Part shown: positions 28,404-36,258 of the stretch, in pieces
How the letters are laid out: each line of letters begins with the position of its first letter
Numbering within the stretch: position 1 is the first letter of the stretch
DNA from: Bifidobacteriaceae bacterium
Lineage (GTDB): Bacteria; Actinomycetota; Actinomycetes; Actinomycetales; Bifidobacteriaceae
DNA length: 64,000 nucleotides
NCBI GenBank assembly: GCA_022650895.1
Contig: JALCQC010000001.1
Location: 62,001 to 126,000, forward strand
Direction of reading: 5' to 3'
Notes under the pieces: generated by a model
The model's input: only the letters and a program-made list of their open reading frames with translations
Database searches by the model: none
Told to the model about the DNA's origin: nothing
Program-made: the position numbers and the translations under genes

Positions 28404-29426
28404 ATGCCGCTCTTCGATCTTGTGTCCCGTACCGAGCACGATACTGCTTCGGATGCGCCGATGCCTGCACCTCTGTCTGTGCTCACGACTGCAGAGGAAC
28501 CGTTGCAGGCCGTGGCTGCGAGCACCGCATCGCCACCGCTTCCGCCATCGTCGATGCTGCCGCCGTCACAGGATTTCGCAACGACGCCCTCAGTCACATC
28601 CTCTGTGAATTCTCTACGTGAAATGAATGAGAGAACGTTCTCCTTGTCAACGCTTTTGGGAGTCAACTCCGGGGATTCACGGGAGGGAATCCCGTCACCG
28701 TCATCGAGCCGGATACACGTTTCCAGTTCCGCTTCCGGCAGGGACACAGGCAGTAAAGAAATGTCGGGAGCCGCGGGCGTCGCTCCGAACATGAGACGCA
28801 CAAGAGCGCGTGTGCTTTTCAGTCCGCAGAACGCCTTCGCGGCCATCTTGGTTCTTGTTCTCGCACTCAGCGCCAGTGTGACGTTGTTGGTGATCCAATC
28901 ACGGAACTTCAGCATCGATGCGGATGCCGAGCAGATTGAAGCAGTTTCCACGGGTGATTCACGCACACGGAGACATGTCGAAAAAGGGACTTCCAGTGGG
29001 ACAGGTGAGTCTTCGTCGAGTGAGAAACCGGATTCGGATGCAAAGGGTCAGCCCGACGAAGTGGCGGACGGCACGACCTCCGAACCTTCGGCGGCAGACG
29101 CTGAAAGCACACCGGCGAATACGCAGTCAGGTGCACGGTCAAGTGGACAGTCGGGCATGCAGCCAAGTGGACAGCCACAGTCAAACGCACAGTCGAGCAC
29201 AGTCGGAAGCGATAATGCCGCTGCTATCGACTCTCGCATAGACCTCAATACGGCCACGGCGGAGCAACTGGATTCCGTCAAGGGTATCGGGCCAGTCACC
29301 GCGCAGAAGATCATCGATTACCGTACACAGAATGGCAGGTTTACCAGCGTCGACTCTCTGCTCAACGTGTCCGGAATCGGTATGAAGACGCTCGAAAAAA
29401 TGAGAGCGCAGCTCGTGGTGCGCTGA
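28404..29426 (+). CDS. comEA: Competence protein ComEA-like, helix-hairpin-helix DNA-binding protein
   Basis: The 340-residue protein has a polar cytoplasmic N-terminus, one membrane helix (about residues 145-165, FAAILVLVLALSASVTLLVI), a Ser/Gln/Gly-rich linker, and a C-terminal pair of HhH motifs (DLNTATAEQLDSVKGIGPVT and LLNVSGIGMKTLEKMRAQLV). This is the layout of ComEA, the surface receptor that binds double-stranded DNA during transformation. The frame is open up to 28272, but ATG 28404 is the best start before the conserved part. Its stop overlaps comEC by one base. Its presence with comEC suggests DNA uptake capacity; natural competence has not been shown by the sequence alone. Confidence 0.85.
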   Translation: MPLFDLVSRTEHDTASDAPMPAPLSVLTTAEEPLQAVAASTASPPLPPSSMLPPSQDFATTPSVTSSVNSLREMNERTFSLSTLLGVNSGDSREGIPSPSSSRIHVSSSASGRDTGSKEMSGAAGVAPNMRRTRARVLFSPQNAFAAILVLVLALSASVTLLVIQSRNFSIDADAEQIEAVSTGDSRTRRHVEKGTSSGTGESSSSEKPDSDAKGQPDEVADGTTSEPSAADAESTPANTQSGARSSGQSGMQPSGQPQSNAQSSTVGSDNAAAIDSRIDLNTATAEQLDSVKGIGPVTAQKIIDYRTQNGRFTSVDSLLNVSGIGMKTLEKMRAQLVVR

Positions 29427-31201
29427 TGAAAGACCATGAGGGAATCGATGCAGCGGGATCTTGTCCCAGTGGTGAGTTTTCCGGGGAATCGGGACGAAGG
29501 GATTACCGCATGCTGCCGGTGGCGGTGGTGGTGTGGGCATGTTGTGTGGTCCCGAAAGATTACAGGCAATATGAGGTGTTCATCGCGATGGTGCTTGCAG
29601 CGGTCTCTTTCGCAGTGAGCGCATGGGCTTTTCGGTTCCGGAAACTGTGGAGGGTGCGAGGTCAAGTACGGGCACGAGGTCGGGCGCGGGTGTGGGAGCA
29701 GCAGTACTCGAAACCAGTGGAAGCACGTTCTGGCCGATGGATCACGGGGGTGCGGACGTGTCTGCGTGGTTGTGTGCGCTGTTTTCCAGGTCTCATCGTT
29801 GTGGCGGTGGCGATGCTGTGCGTCCTCTCCAGCATCTATCTGCACGAAGCCGTTGAGCTGCATGACGCAGCGCAAACAGTGCAGGGACACATGGTCTCAG
29901 AGGCTCAATTGAAGGTCACGAGTCCGGCGACGGTCTCCATAAGAAGGGGGAGTGACTGCCAATACCGTGCGGTTCTCTTGAGCGTGACTGCCGAAAAAAT
30001 GAAGCAGCCTTCGCATCGCGAGGTATTGGCCTTTGCAAAAGGGAAGGGATGTTCCATCACTCCTTCCGAGGTGATTGCCGCATCCGGAACACTCAAGGCG
30101 GCGACTTTCGGCACTCTGCCGTTGTGGTTCGAGATGACGGAGGAGAGTCAGCCCACGCGAATCCGCTCACCGAGCCTGGTGCGGCGGATGGTGGCAACAA
30201 TGCTCACCTCATTCTTTGCGGTGTGCCAAGGCTTGAGTGAGCAGGGAAGGATTTTGGTGCCAGGTGTCACCATGGGTGTTTTGGGATCCGATACCGTGAT
30301 GACCGGGCTGGAAGCGTCCTCTGGGCAAGCGTCCTCTGACGACACCAATGCGGGCAAAGCCATAGAGGAGAATTTCAAGAATTCCGGAATCGTGCATCTC
30401 TTGGCGGTTTCCGGAGGTCACTTCGTTCTCGTGGCGGAGTTCCTGCGCAAGTTTGCCGCCAGACTACGCTTGCCCCGATTCCTTGGAGCACTCATGGTGG
30501 TGATGGGATACGCGGTGCTGGCCGTGCTGATGTACCCCTCGGATTCGGTCCTGCGTGCTCTGGTCATGGGTGTGGTGGGCGTTGCCTGCACGACGTTCGG
30601 ACGCGCGTCTCAGTCGATGAGTGTGTTGAGCGTGTGCGTTGTCTGTTCCCTCATCGTCCGGCCTGGACTCGCGACGAGTTTCGGCTTTGCGCTTTCGTGT
30701 GCGGCGGTCATGGGCATTCTTCTGTTCAGTGCGAAAATCACGAAAAGAGTGCCTCGAGTGGTGCCGCGTGCGGTGGCCTCCGCCTTTGCAGTGACGCTCA
30801 GCGCCCAGATTTTCACTCTTCCAGTACAGATGTTGATGACGCCAACGGTTCCGCTGCTAAGCATTCCCGCGAATCTGTGCGTCGCACCCTTCGTGAGTTT
30901 CTCGACGATCTGTGGTCTTCTCGGTCTGCTGTGCTCTGCCGTGGTACCGTCGGTGGCGTGGATTCTGGTGAATGTAGCAAGTGTGGGCACCAGCGTGATG
31001 AATCGTTGTGCCATGCTGTTCGGAGATTCCTCGGCGTCTACCTTCTCCCTTCCCGTTTCGGGAACGGTAGCGGCGGTTACCATTCTTTCGGCGGAGATGA
31101 TCGTGTACGGAATCGTTGCCTTCATCGGAAGGAAGCGGAGGGTAAGCGACGGTGAAATCTGGTCGGGAATGTCCACCGATTCAGGGACATTGAACGTATG
31201 A
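29426..31201 (+). CDS. comEC: ComEC/Rec2-type DNA uptake channel protein without the metallo-beta-lactamase domain
   Basis: The 591-residue polytopic membrane protein shows the ComEC motif HLLAVSGGHFVLVAEFLRK and around ten hydrophobic helices. The N-terminal part (about residues 1-140) is an OB-fold-type external domain with basic segments. It forms the channel for single-stranded DNA import. The usual C-terminal metallo-beta-lactamase domain (about 200 residues with HxHxDH) is absent; the protein ends soon after the last helix with RKRRVSDGEIW. It is coupled to comEA and overlaps holA by four bases. Confidence 0.88.
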   Translation: MKDHEGIDAAGSCPSGEFSGESGRRDYRMLPVAVVVWACCVVPKDYRQYEVFIAMVLAAVSFAVSAWAFRFRKLWRVRGQVRARGRARVWEQQYSKPVEARSGRWITGVRTCLRGCVRCFPGLIVVAVAMLCVLSSIYLHEAVELHDAAQTVQGHMVSEAQLKVTSPATVSIRRGSDCQYRAVLLSVTAEKMKQPSHREVLAFAKGKGCSITPSEVIAASGTLKAATFGTLPLWFEMTEESQPTRIRSPSLVRRMVATMLTSFFAVCQGLSEQGRILVPGVTMGVLGSDTVMTGLEASSGQASSDDTNAGKAIEENFKNSGIVHLLAVSGGHFVLVAEFLRKFAARLRLPRFLGALMVVMGYAVLAVLMYPSDSVLRALVMGVVGVACTTFGRASQSMSVLSVCVVCSLIVRPGLATSFGFALSCAAVMGILLFSAKITKRVPRVVPRAVASAFAVTLSAQIFTLPVQMLMTPTVPLLSIPANLCVAPFVSFSTICGLLGLLCSAVVPSVAWILVNVASVGTSVMNRCAMLFGDSSASTFSLPVSGTVAAVTILSAEMIVYGIVAFIGRKRRVSDGEIWSGMSTDSGTLNV

Positions 31202-32193
31202 CACGGGCACAATCATCGGCAGCGCAGGCGGCATTCACGGTGTTTTTCGGCGGTAACGAATTTCTGAATTCGCGCTCGCTCAAGGACATGCAGAAGGCCT
31301 GCATCGCACAGCGCCCGGATGCCGAAGTCATGGAACTCGAGGCTGGGCAGACCGATCCCTATGAATTCGATGAGGCAGTGAGCCCGTCGCTACTCTCCAC
31401 CTCGGCAGTGGTGGTTCTGAACAACCTGCAGGACGTTTCCGAAGAGTTGGCCGATTCGTTGCTGCGCTTCGTCAAGGAACAACCGGTGGCAACCGAGGAT
31501 TCCAGCGTCGTCCTCGCGTCGCACGATGGTTCGGTCAAGGGTCGCAAATACGTCACCGCGCTGAAAAAGGCGGGTGCGGTGCAGGTGAACGTCGATAAGT
31601 TGAAATACGAAAGCGACCAAGAGAAGTTCGTTCAGAGGGAATTCGCACGCTATGGCCGCAGAATTCAGCAGCCGGCGGTAAAGAGGCTCGTCGAGGTGTT
31701 GGGAAGTCGTCCTGCAGAGATCGCGGCCATGAGCCAACAGCTATGCTTCGACTTCGACGAGAACCCCATCACCACCCGTACGGTGATGCAGTACCTCGAT
31801 GAGACTCCCGAAGTCACCGGCTTTGCGGTTGCCGATGCCGCGGTGGACGGCAACACCGCCGACGCCGTGCTGAAACTGCGTCAGGCCATCAAACGTGGGG
31901 TGGAGCCGTTGGCACTCATCGGTGCTATCGCGTCGAAGCTGCGGTCCATGGGAAAGGCGGCGGCGCTGCAATCCGGCAGAGTATCGGCGGATGAGATGCA
32001 CATGAATTCGTGGGTGTTGAAGAACGCGACGCGACAGGTGCGCGGATGGTCATCTGAGGGGTTGGGTGCCTGCATTGAGGCGTTGGCACACGCTGATCAG
32101 GAGGCCAAAAGCACGTCGGGAGATCCCGCCTTCGCATTGGAACAGGCAGTGGAACTCATCTCCCGGAAAGGCGTGCCGCTCATTTCGCACTAG
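31198..32193 (+). CDS. holA: DNA polymerase III delta subunit
   Basis: HolA opens the sliding clamp in the clamp loader complex. The 331-residue protein shows the delta-family pattern: an N-terminal AAA-like domain (FLNSRSLKDMQKACI, VVVLNNLQDVSEELADSLLR), the central lid (YGRRIQQPAVKRLVEVLGSRPAEI) and the C-terminal helical domain (NTADAVLKLRQAIKRGVEPL and LALIGAIASKLRSM). The family has no Walker A. ComEC-holA is a frequent pairing in bacteria. The start overlaps comEC (ATGA). Confidence 0.9.
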   Translation: MTRAQSSAAQAAFTVFFGGNEFLNSRSLKDMQKACIAQRPDAEVMELEAGQTDPYEFDEAVSPSLLSTSAVVVLNNLQDVSEELADSLLRFVKEQPVATEDSSVVLASHDGSVKGRKYVTALKKAGAVQVNVDKLKYESDQEKFVQREFARYGRRIQQPAVKRLVEVLGSRPAEIAAMSQQLCFDFDENPITTRTVMQYLDETPEVTGFAVADAAVDGNTADAVLKLRQAIKRGVEPLALIGAIASKLRSMGKAAALQSGRVSADEMHMNSWVLKNATRQVRGWSSEGLGACIEALAHADQEAKSTSGDPAFALEQAVELISRKGVPLISH

Positions 32194-32273
32194 CATGGCT
32201 GTGTGGTGGGTGCTGTTGGTGAGTATGAACGGTATCGTAAGTATGGTCGTGGTCGCGTAAAGGGTGGAAAAGG

Positions 32274-32879
32274 ATGAAGAGCAGAACGGTTGAGGTTCCA
32301 ACCTCGGAAGAGATGCAGAAGTTGGGGGAGCGCTTGGCATCGGTGCTGCGCTCGGGTGACGTCGTGCTGCTCTCAGGGCCTTTGGGTGCGGGGAAGACTA
32401 CTTTCGCGCAGGGCATCGGTCGCGGCTTGGACATTTCCGAACCCATCGTTTCTCCGACCTTCACCATCGCTCGCGAGCTTTCGGGAACTCTTTCGAATGG
32501 CTTTCCTGTCAGGTTGGTCCATGTCGATGCGTATCGGATCGGCGGCGTGGAGCATGCACCGGGATCGGACGTTGCCACTGCTCTGCTCGATGAACTCGAA
32601 TCGTTGGGTCTTGATGAGGAACTCGAATCCCCTTCCGAGGGCACGGTGGTGCTGATGGAGTGGGGAGAACACATGGCGGGCATCCTTTCCGATGAACGGC
32701 TTGAGATCAGCATTGATCGGTCCCTTGAAAAGGTGGAGGGCCCCAAAGGCTCTACAGACGGAGGCGGGGCATCTGGGCTCTTGGTGTCCGGCGAACTCAC
32801 CAGTGCGGGTATGCGCAGTGTTCATTTCGAACCGATCGGTAGCAGCTGGGAGCAGCGGAAGATGTGGGAGGAAGCATGA
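32274..32879 (+). CDS. tsaE: tRNA threonylcarbamoyladenosine biosynthesis ATPase
   Basis: TsaE works with TsaB and TsaD to form t6A37 in ANN-decoding tRNAs. The 201-residue protein has Walker A LSGPLGAGKTTFAQGIGRGL and the family motif ISPTFTIAREL-type (VSPTFTIAREL); the Walker B region VVLMEWGEHM follows. It is slightly longer than the usual 150 residues because of a loop and a C-terminal extension. It overlaps the tsaB start and is the first gene of tsaE-tsaB-rimI-tsaD. Confidence 0.93.
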   Translation: MKSRTVEVPTSEEMQKLGERLASVLRSGDVVLLSGPLGAGKTTFAQGIGRGLDISEPIVSPTFTIARELSGTLSNGFPVRLVHVDAYRIGGVEHAPGSDVATALLDELESLGLDEELESPSEGTVVLMEWGEHMAGILSDERLEISIDRSLEKVEGPKGSTDGGGASGLLVSGELTSAGMRSVHFEPIGSSWEQRKMWEEA

Positions 32880-33682
32880 TGGCGATGGCAAAAAGTCACG
32901 AACCCATTTTGGTGATTGACACCTCGTATGGTCTCAGCATCGGTGTGGTGGGTCATGAGCCGCTGCATGAGGCGGATTCGCGTCAGCATGTGGAGAAGAT
33001 CGAGCCTTTTATCGCACGTGCCTTAGAGAATGTGGGGCTTACTCCCAAAGATGTCAAAACCGTTGTCGTGGGAACAGGACCGGCGCCCTTCACCGGTTTG
33101 CGTGCGGGCATCGTTTCGGCAAAGGCTTTCGCTTTCGCTACGGGTGCGGAGATCTTGGGACAGGATGTTCTCGAACCACAGGCGTGGTGGGAGAAGGAAC
33201 GTTCCCCACTGGGCGAGGGAGAGCACCGGCTTGTCCTCGCCGTCAATGACGCGCGTCGCAAGCAGCTGTATTTCCGGCTTTTCGATGTCAGCGCAGACGG
33301 CGTGACATCACTGACCGAAATGGACATCCAGTATCCGGCGACCATCGTGGAGAAGGTCGTGCACGCCGTGGAGGTAGCTTCAGGTGCAAACGCCGGTAGC
33401 GATGCCGGTGACGACAGCCTCACTTTGAGTGTCGTGGGCCATGGTGCGCAGAAGTACAGCGAGGCATGGAAAGCTTTTTCAGACAGTGGAATAGCGGTCG
33501 GCGATGTCGTCGATGAATCCGTCCTCCACGCGGATGGCAGCCGGGGCCTGGAGATTTTCGCGCAGACTGCTCTGACGAAGGCCGATCGCGGAGAGAAACT
33601 GCCAGCGGATCCGCTCTACCTGAGACGTCCGGACGTGAGCCTTCCGCCACCACTGAAGCCGGTTTTGAAGGCCGAACGGTGA
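32876..33682 (+). CDS. tsaB: tRNA threonylcarbamoyladenosine biosynthesis protein TsaB
   Basis: TsaB is the ASKHA-fold partner of TsaD in the t6A complex. The N-terminal LVIDTSYGLSIGVVG segment and the GTGPAPFTGLRAGIVSAKAFA segment are typical. The ATG at 32876 (ATGATG) is four bases after GGGAGGA; several in-frame ATGs follow within nine bases. The start overlaps the tsaE stop. The 268 residues include an insert near residue 175 that is rich in Gly and Asp (GANAGSDAGDD). Confidence 0.92.
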   Translation: MMAMAKSHEPILVIDTSYGLSIGVVGHEPLHEADSRQHVEKIEPFIARALENVGLTPKDVKTVVVGTGPAPFTGLRAGIVSAKAFAFATGAEILGQDVLEPQAWWEKERSPLGEGEHRLVLAVNDARRKQLYFRLFDVSADGVTSLTEMDIQYPATIVEKVVHAVEVASGANAGSDAGDDSLTLSVVGHGAQKYSEAWKAFSDSGIAVGDVVDESVLHADGSRGLEIFAQTALTKADRGEKLPADPLYLRRPDVSLPPPLKPVLKAER

Positions 33683-34167
33683 TTCGTCTGCTTCGTGCTT
33701 CCGACCTGGAGGCGGTGGCGCGCATGGAGTCGGAGCTCTTTTCTTCGGCATCGTGGAGCCTCAGCATGCTGGAGCAGGAAGTCAATGCTCCCGCACGCAC
33801 CTATTTCGTGTGGGAGGGCGAGCCACCGCACCTACCGCAGAACGTCACGACGTGCAGCACGGAGATTCTGGGATACGGAGGCATCTGGTACGACGGTGCC
33901 AATGCTGAAATCATGACCATTGGCGTTGCCAAAAAGGCGCAGCGGGCGGGAATCGGACGTGCGCTGTTGACGGCCCTCATCGATGCGGCAGTGCAGCAGG
34001 GCGCGCGGCGCATGCTTCTGGAGGTGCGCGTGGACAACGAACCCGCAAAGCAGATGTATCAGCGGTTCGGCTTCAAGCCGATGGGGCTGCGGCGGCATTA
34101 TTATCAGCCAGAGGATGTTGACGCGTTGACGATGAGCCTTGATCTTGAGGAGGACAGGCATGAGTGA
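33679..34167 (+). CDS. rimI: Ribosomal protein S18 alanine N-acetyltransferase (RimI-like)
   Basis: This 162-residue GNAT protein carries the acetyl-CoA loop in TIGVAKKAQRAGIGRALLTA (Q/RxxGxG/A as QRAGIG) and LEVRVDNEPAKQMYQRFGF. RimI is usually found between tsaB and tsaD in Actinobacteria, as here. It acetylates the N-terminus of ribosomal protein S18. The GTG start at 33679 overlaps the tsaB stop (GTGA). The 3' end overlaps tsaD by eight bases. Confidence 0.9.
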   Translation: MIRLLRASDLEAVARMESELFSSASWSLSMLEQEVNAPARTYFVWEGEPPHLPQNVTTCSTEILGYGGIWYDGANAEIMTIGVAKKAQRAGIGRALLTALIDAAVQQGARRMLLEVRVDNEPAKQMYQRFGFKPMGLRRHYYQPEDVDALTMSLDLEEDRHE

Positions 34168-35206
34168 TCCGGTGGTGTTGGGAATTGAATCCACCTGCGA
34201 TGAGACTGCGGCCGCGGTTATTCGTGGCCGGGAGATGGTGTCGAACGTGGTGGCGTCCTCCATGGAGGAGCATGCCCGCTACGGAGGCGTCATTCCCGAG
34301 ATTGCGTCGCGTGCGCATGCCGAGGTCTTCGTGCCAGTGGTGTCGAAGGCGCTCGCGGATGCCGACATGGAGCTTTCGGATATCGATGCCATCGCGGTTT
34401 CTGCAGGGCCGGGACTTGCCGGCTGTCTGGCGGTGGGGGTTTCGGGCGCGAAGGCGCTCGCCTATGCTGCGAACAAGCCGTTGTATGGCATCAACCATGT
34501 CATCGGCCATATTGCGGTGACGCAGCTGCAGTTCGGCGATTTTCCTGCTGACACCTTGGCGTTGATCGTCTCTGGAGGCCACACCTCGCTGCTGCATGTG
34601 AAGGATGTCGCTCGTCACGTCGAGGTTGTGGGCACCACCTTGGACGATGCCGCAGGAGAATGCTTCGACAAGGTCGCGCGTCTGCTGGGATTCCCTTATC
34701 CCGGTGGGCCGCATATCGACCGACACGCTCAGCTCGGAGATCCACACGCCTTGCGTGTTCCCCAAGGTCTGACGCAGGGGCGTTCCGGTGCCGCCCATCC
34801 GTATGATTTCAGTTTTTCGGGAGTCAAGACGGCTGTGGCCCGCTGGATCGAGTCGCAGCAGGCGGCCGGCAATGAGATTCCGGTGGACGATGTCTGCGCT
34901 TCCTTGGCCTTTTCCGTGGCCGACGTTCTCAGCGGCAAGGCTGTGAAAGCTTGCAAGACCTTTGACTCCGGCACGCTCATCGTGGGGGGTGGCTTCTCCG
35001 CCAACTCTCAGCTGCGCACCATGCTGGTTGAGAAAGGTAAGAAGAACGGTATCGAGATGCGTATTCCGCAACTCAAACTCTGCACCGACAACGGAGCGAT
35101 GGTGGGCATGCTCGGCGTCAACCTTGTGGAGGCGGGGGTAAAGCCCAGCAGCGCTGATTTCTCCATCGATTCCGCCATGCCGATGGACAAAATCGTCATG
35201 GAATAG
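34160..35206 (+). CDS. tsaD: tRNA N6-adenosine threonylcarbamoyltransferase
   Basis: TsaD transfers threonylcarbamoyl to A37 of tRNA. The 348-residue protein starts VVLGIESTCDETAAAVI and has the metal-binding YGINHVIGHI and the segments LIVSGGHTSLLHV and TLIVGGGFSANSQLR typical of the ASKHA fold. GAGGAGGA is seven bases before ATG 34160, inside rimI. It ends the t6A operon and is followed by a convergent GNAT gene. Confidence 0.96.
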   Translation: MSDPVVLGIESTCDETAAAVIRGREMVSNVVASSMEEHARYGGVIPEIASRAHAEVFVPVVSKALADADMELSDIDAIAVSAGPGLAGCLAVGVSGAKALAYAANKPLYGINHVIGHIAVTQLQFGDFPADTLALIVSGGHTSLLHVKDVARHVEVVGTTLDDAAGECFDKVARLLGFPYPGGPHIDRHAQLGDPHALRVPQGLTQGRSGAAHPYDFSFSGVKTAVARWIESQQAAGNEIPVDDVCASLAFSVADVLSGKAVKACKTFDSGTLIVGGGFSANSQLRTMLVEKGKKNGIEMRIPQLKLCTDNGAMVGMLGVNLVEAGVKPSSADFSIDSAMPMDKIVME

Positions 35207-35296
35207 GACTGACTCATGGTGGTGGCCGCTCAGCGTTGACAGTTGACGGTCAAAAGTCTGCGGTACAACCGTCCAACAGTCGTACGCGGTGTCAGA

Positions 35297-35908
35297 TCAC
35301 AGTGTCTTCGTGAAGAGCATGCAGGTGAGTTGACCTTCCATCGGCGTTCCCGAGAGTTCGATCTTTTGTTTTCCTGTCAGTGCGAAGCCTCGGTGTTCGT
35401 AAAACTGGTAGCTGCAGCTGTCGTCGGTGTAAAGGTAGATCTGCTTGCCTTTGTGCTTTGCCGCCAGGGAATCCAGGAGAAGCGTGCCGATTCCATGCCC
35501 TGCATATTCGGGATCCACGGCGAAGAGGGTGATTTCTCCATCGGGTTGGTAAGCGAGCTTCTGGATCATCTGCGCATTTGCCTCGTCATAGGCTTTATCT
35601 GCCTCTCCCATGCCGGAGAGATTCATGACGGCGGTGAAAAGCCGATGGTAGAGGCTGAACCATCGTGGGAGTTTGATTTTTGTGTCTCCCTCGAAGCGTG
35701 CGAAAAGATAGCCGACTAGTTTCTCTCCGTCATATACCGCGTGCGTCTCCGTCGATTCCAGCAGTGCCTCATAGATGACGTCCCGGCCGTAGAGATGTAG
35801 AGCGGGACCTGTGCCTGTATACCGCGAAAAGTGCATGCCGCTTTCGGCGAAGCGTTGGGCGCTCGAAAGTTCATGCCTGCCGATGGGTTTTATCGTGAAA
35901 CGTTTCAT
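35297..35908 (-). CDS. GNAT-family N-acetyltransferase
   Basis: The 203-residue protein has a GNAT fold with the motif LFAVDPEYAGHGIGTLLLDS (R/Q-x-x-G-x-G as YAGHGIG) and the C-terminal SYQFYEHRGFALTGKQKIEL. Substrate is unknown. Start at MKRFTIKP is chosen because the preceding open frame has no ribosome site and the sequence becomes unlike a GNAT; the leader here is also weak. It is convergent with tsaD and separated from tRNA-Arg by about 200 bp. Confidence 0.75.
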   Translation of the reverse strand: MKRFTIKPIGRHELSSAQRFAESGMHFSRYTGTGPALHLYGRDVIYEALLESTETHAVYDGEKLVGYLFARFEGDTKIKLPRWFSLYHRLFTAVMNLSGMGEADKAYDEANAQMIQKLAYQPDGEITLFAVDPEYAGHGIGTLLLDSLAAKHKGKQIYLYTDDSCSYQFYEHRGFALTGKQKIELSGTPMEGQLTCMLFTKTL

Positions 35909-36030
35909 GTGAGATCGGGCCGCCTTTCCGGAAAGGGTAATTGATGGACAAGTGTACAGAATTTCCTTGTGCACTCGCGGTGTGTGGCGAAGGTCCCGGG
36001 AGCCCGGAATACTGGGGCAACACACGGAAG

Positions 36031-36060
36031 TTTGCGCCCTCCGCGAGCATGCGTTATTCT
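36031..36060 (+). promoter_or_regulatory. Promoter of tRNA-Arg
   Basis: TTTGCG (36031-36036) and TATTCT (36055-36060) with an 18-bp spacer lie 43 bp before the tRNA. Confidence 0.5.
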
Positions 36061-36103
36061 ATTTGAGTTGCTTGGAGAGGTAAGAAGCCCCATCAGGCAA
36101 TAC

Positions 36104-36177
36104 GCGCCAGTAGCCCAACGGATTAGAGCAGCTGACTACGGATCAGCAGGTTGCAGGTTCGAATCCTGTCTGGCGCA
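36104..36177 (+). tRNA. tRNA-Arg(ACG), integration target
   Basis: The acceptor arms GCGCCAG (36104-36110) and CTGGCGC (36170-36176) pair perfectly. The anticodon loop CTACGGA holds ACG at 36138-36140, and GCTGA/TCAGC form the anticodon stem. The T arm is GCAGGTTCGAATCCTGT. The 3' half from the anticodon arm onward is part of the 48-bp repeat that bounds the integrated element, so the functional 3' end seen here was brought by the element. Confidence 0.95.
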
Positions 36178-36187
36178 CCGTAAGATG
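36140..36187 (+). repeat. attL, left copy of the 48-bp core repeat
   Basis: The sequence begins GGATCAGCAGGTTGCAGG and ends ACCGTAAGATG; it spans the 3' part of tRNA-Arg and ten bases beyond. It is identical to 43781-43828. The bases before and after differ between the two copies. Confidence 0.95.
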
Positions 36188-36203
36188 TTGGAATATCAAC
36201 GAT

Positions 36204-36227
36204 AAGAGCCACCTTCGAGTGGCTCTT
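36204..36227. terminator. Bidirectional hairpin terminator between tRNA-Arg and the integrase gene
   Basis: AAGAGCCAC (36204-36212) and GTGGCTCTT (36219-36227) pair around CTTCGA, followed by CTTATAT. It can stop tRNA-Arg transcripts on the plus strand and integrase transcripts on the minus strand. Confidence 0.7.
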
Positions 36228-36239
36228 CTTATATCCGAT

Positions 36240-36258
36240 AGACATGATTAGACATGAT
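36240..36258 (+). repeat. Left pair of AGACATGAT repeats, candidate integrase arm sites
   Basis: AGACATGAT occurs at 36240-36248 and 36250-36258, ten bases apart, just at the end of the integrase gene. The same pair occurs near the other end of the element at 43639-43658, in the same orientation. Confidence 0.6.
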
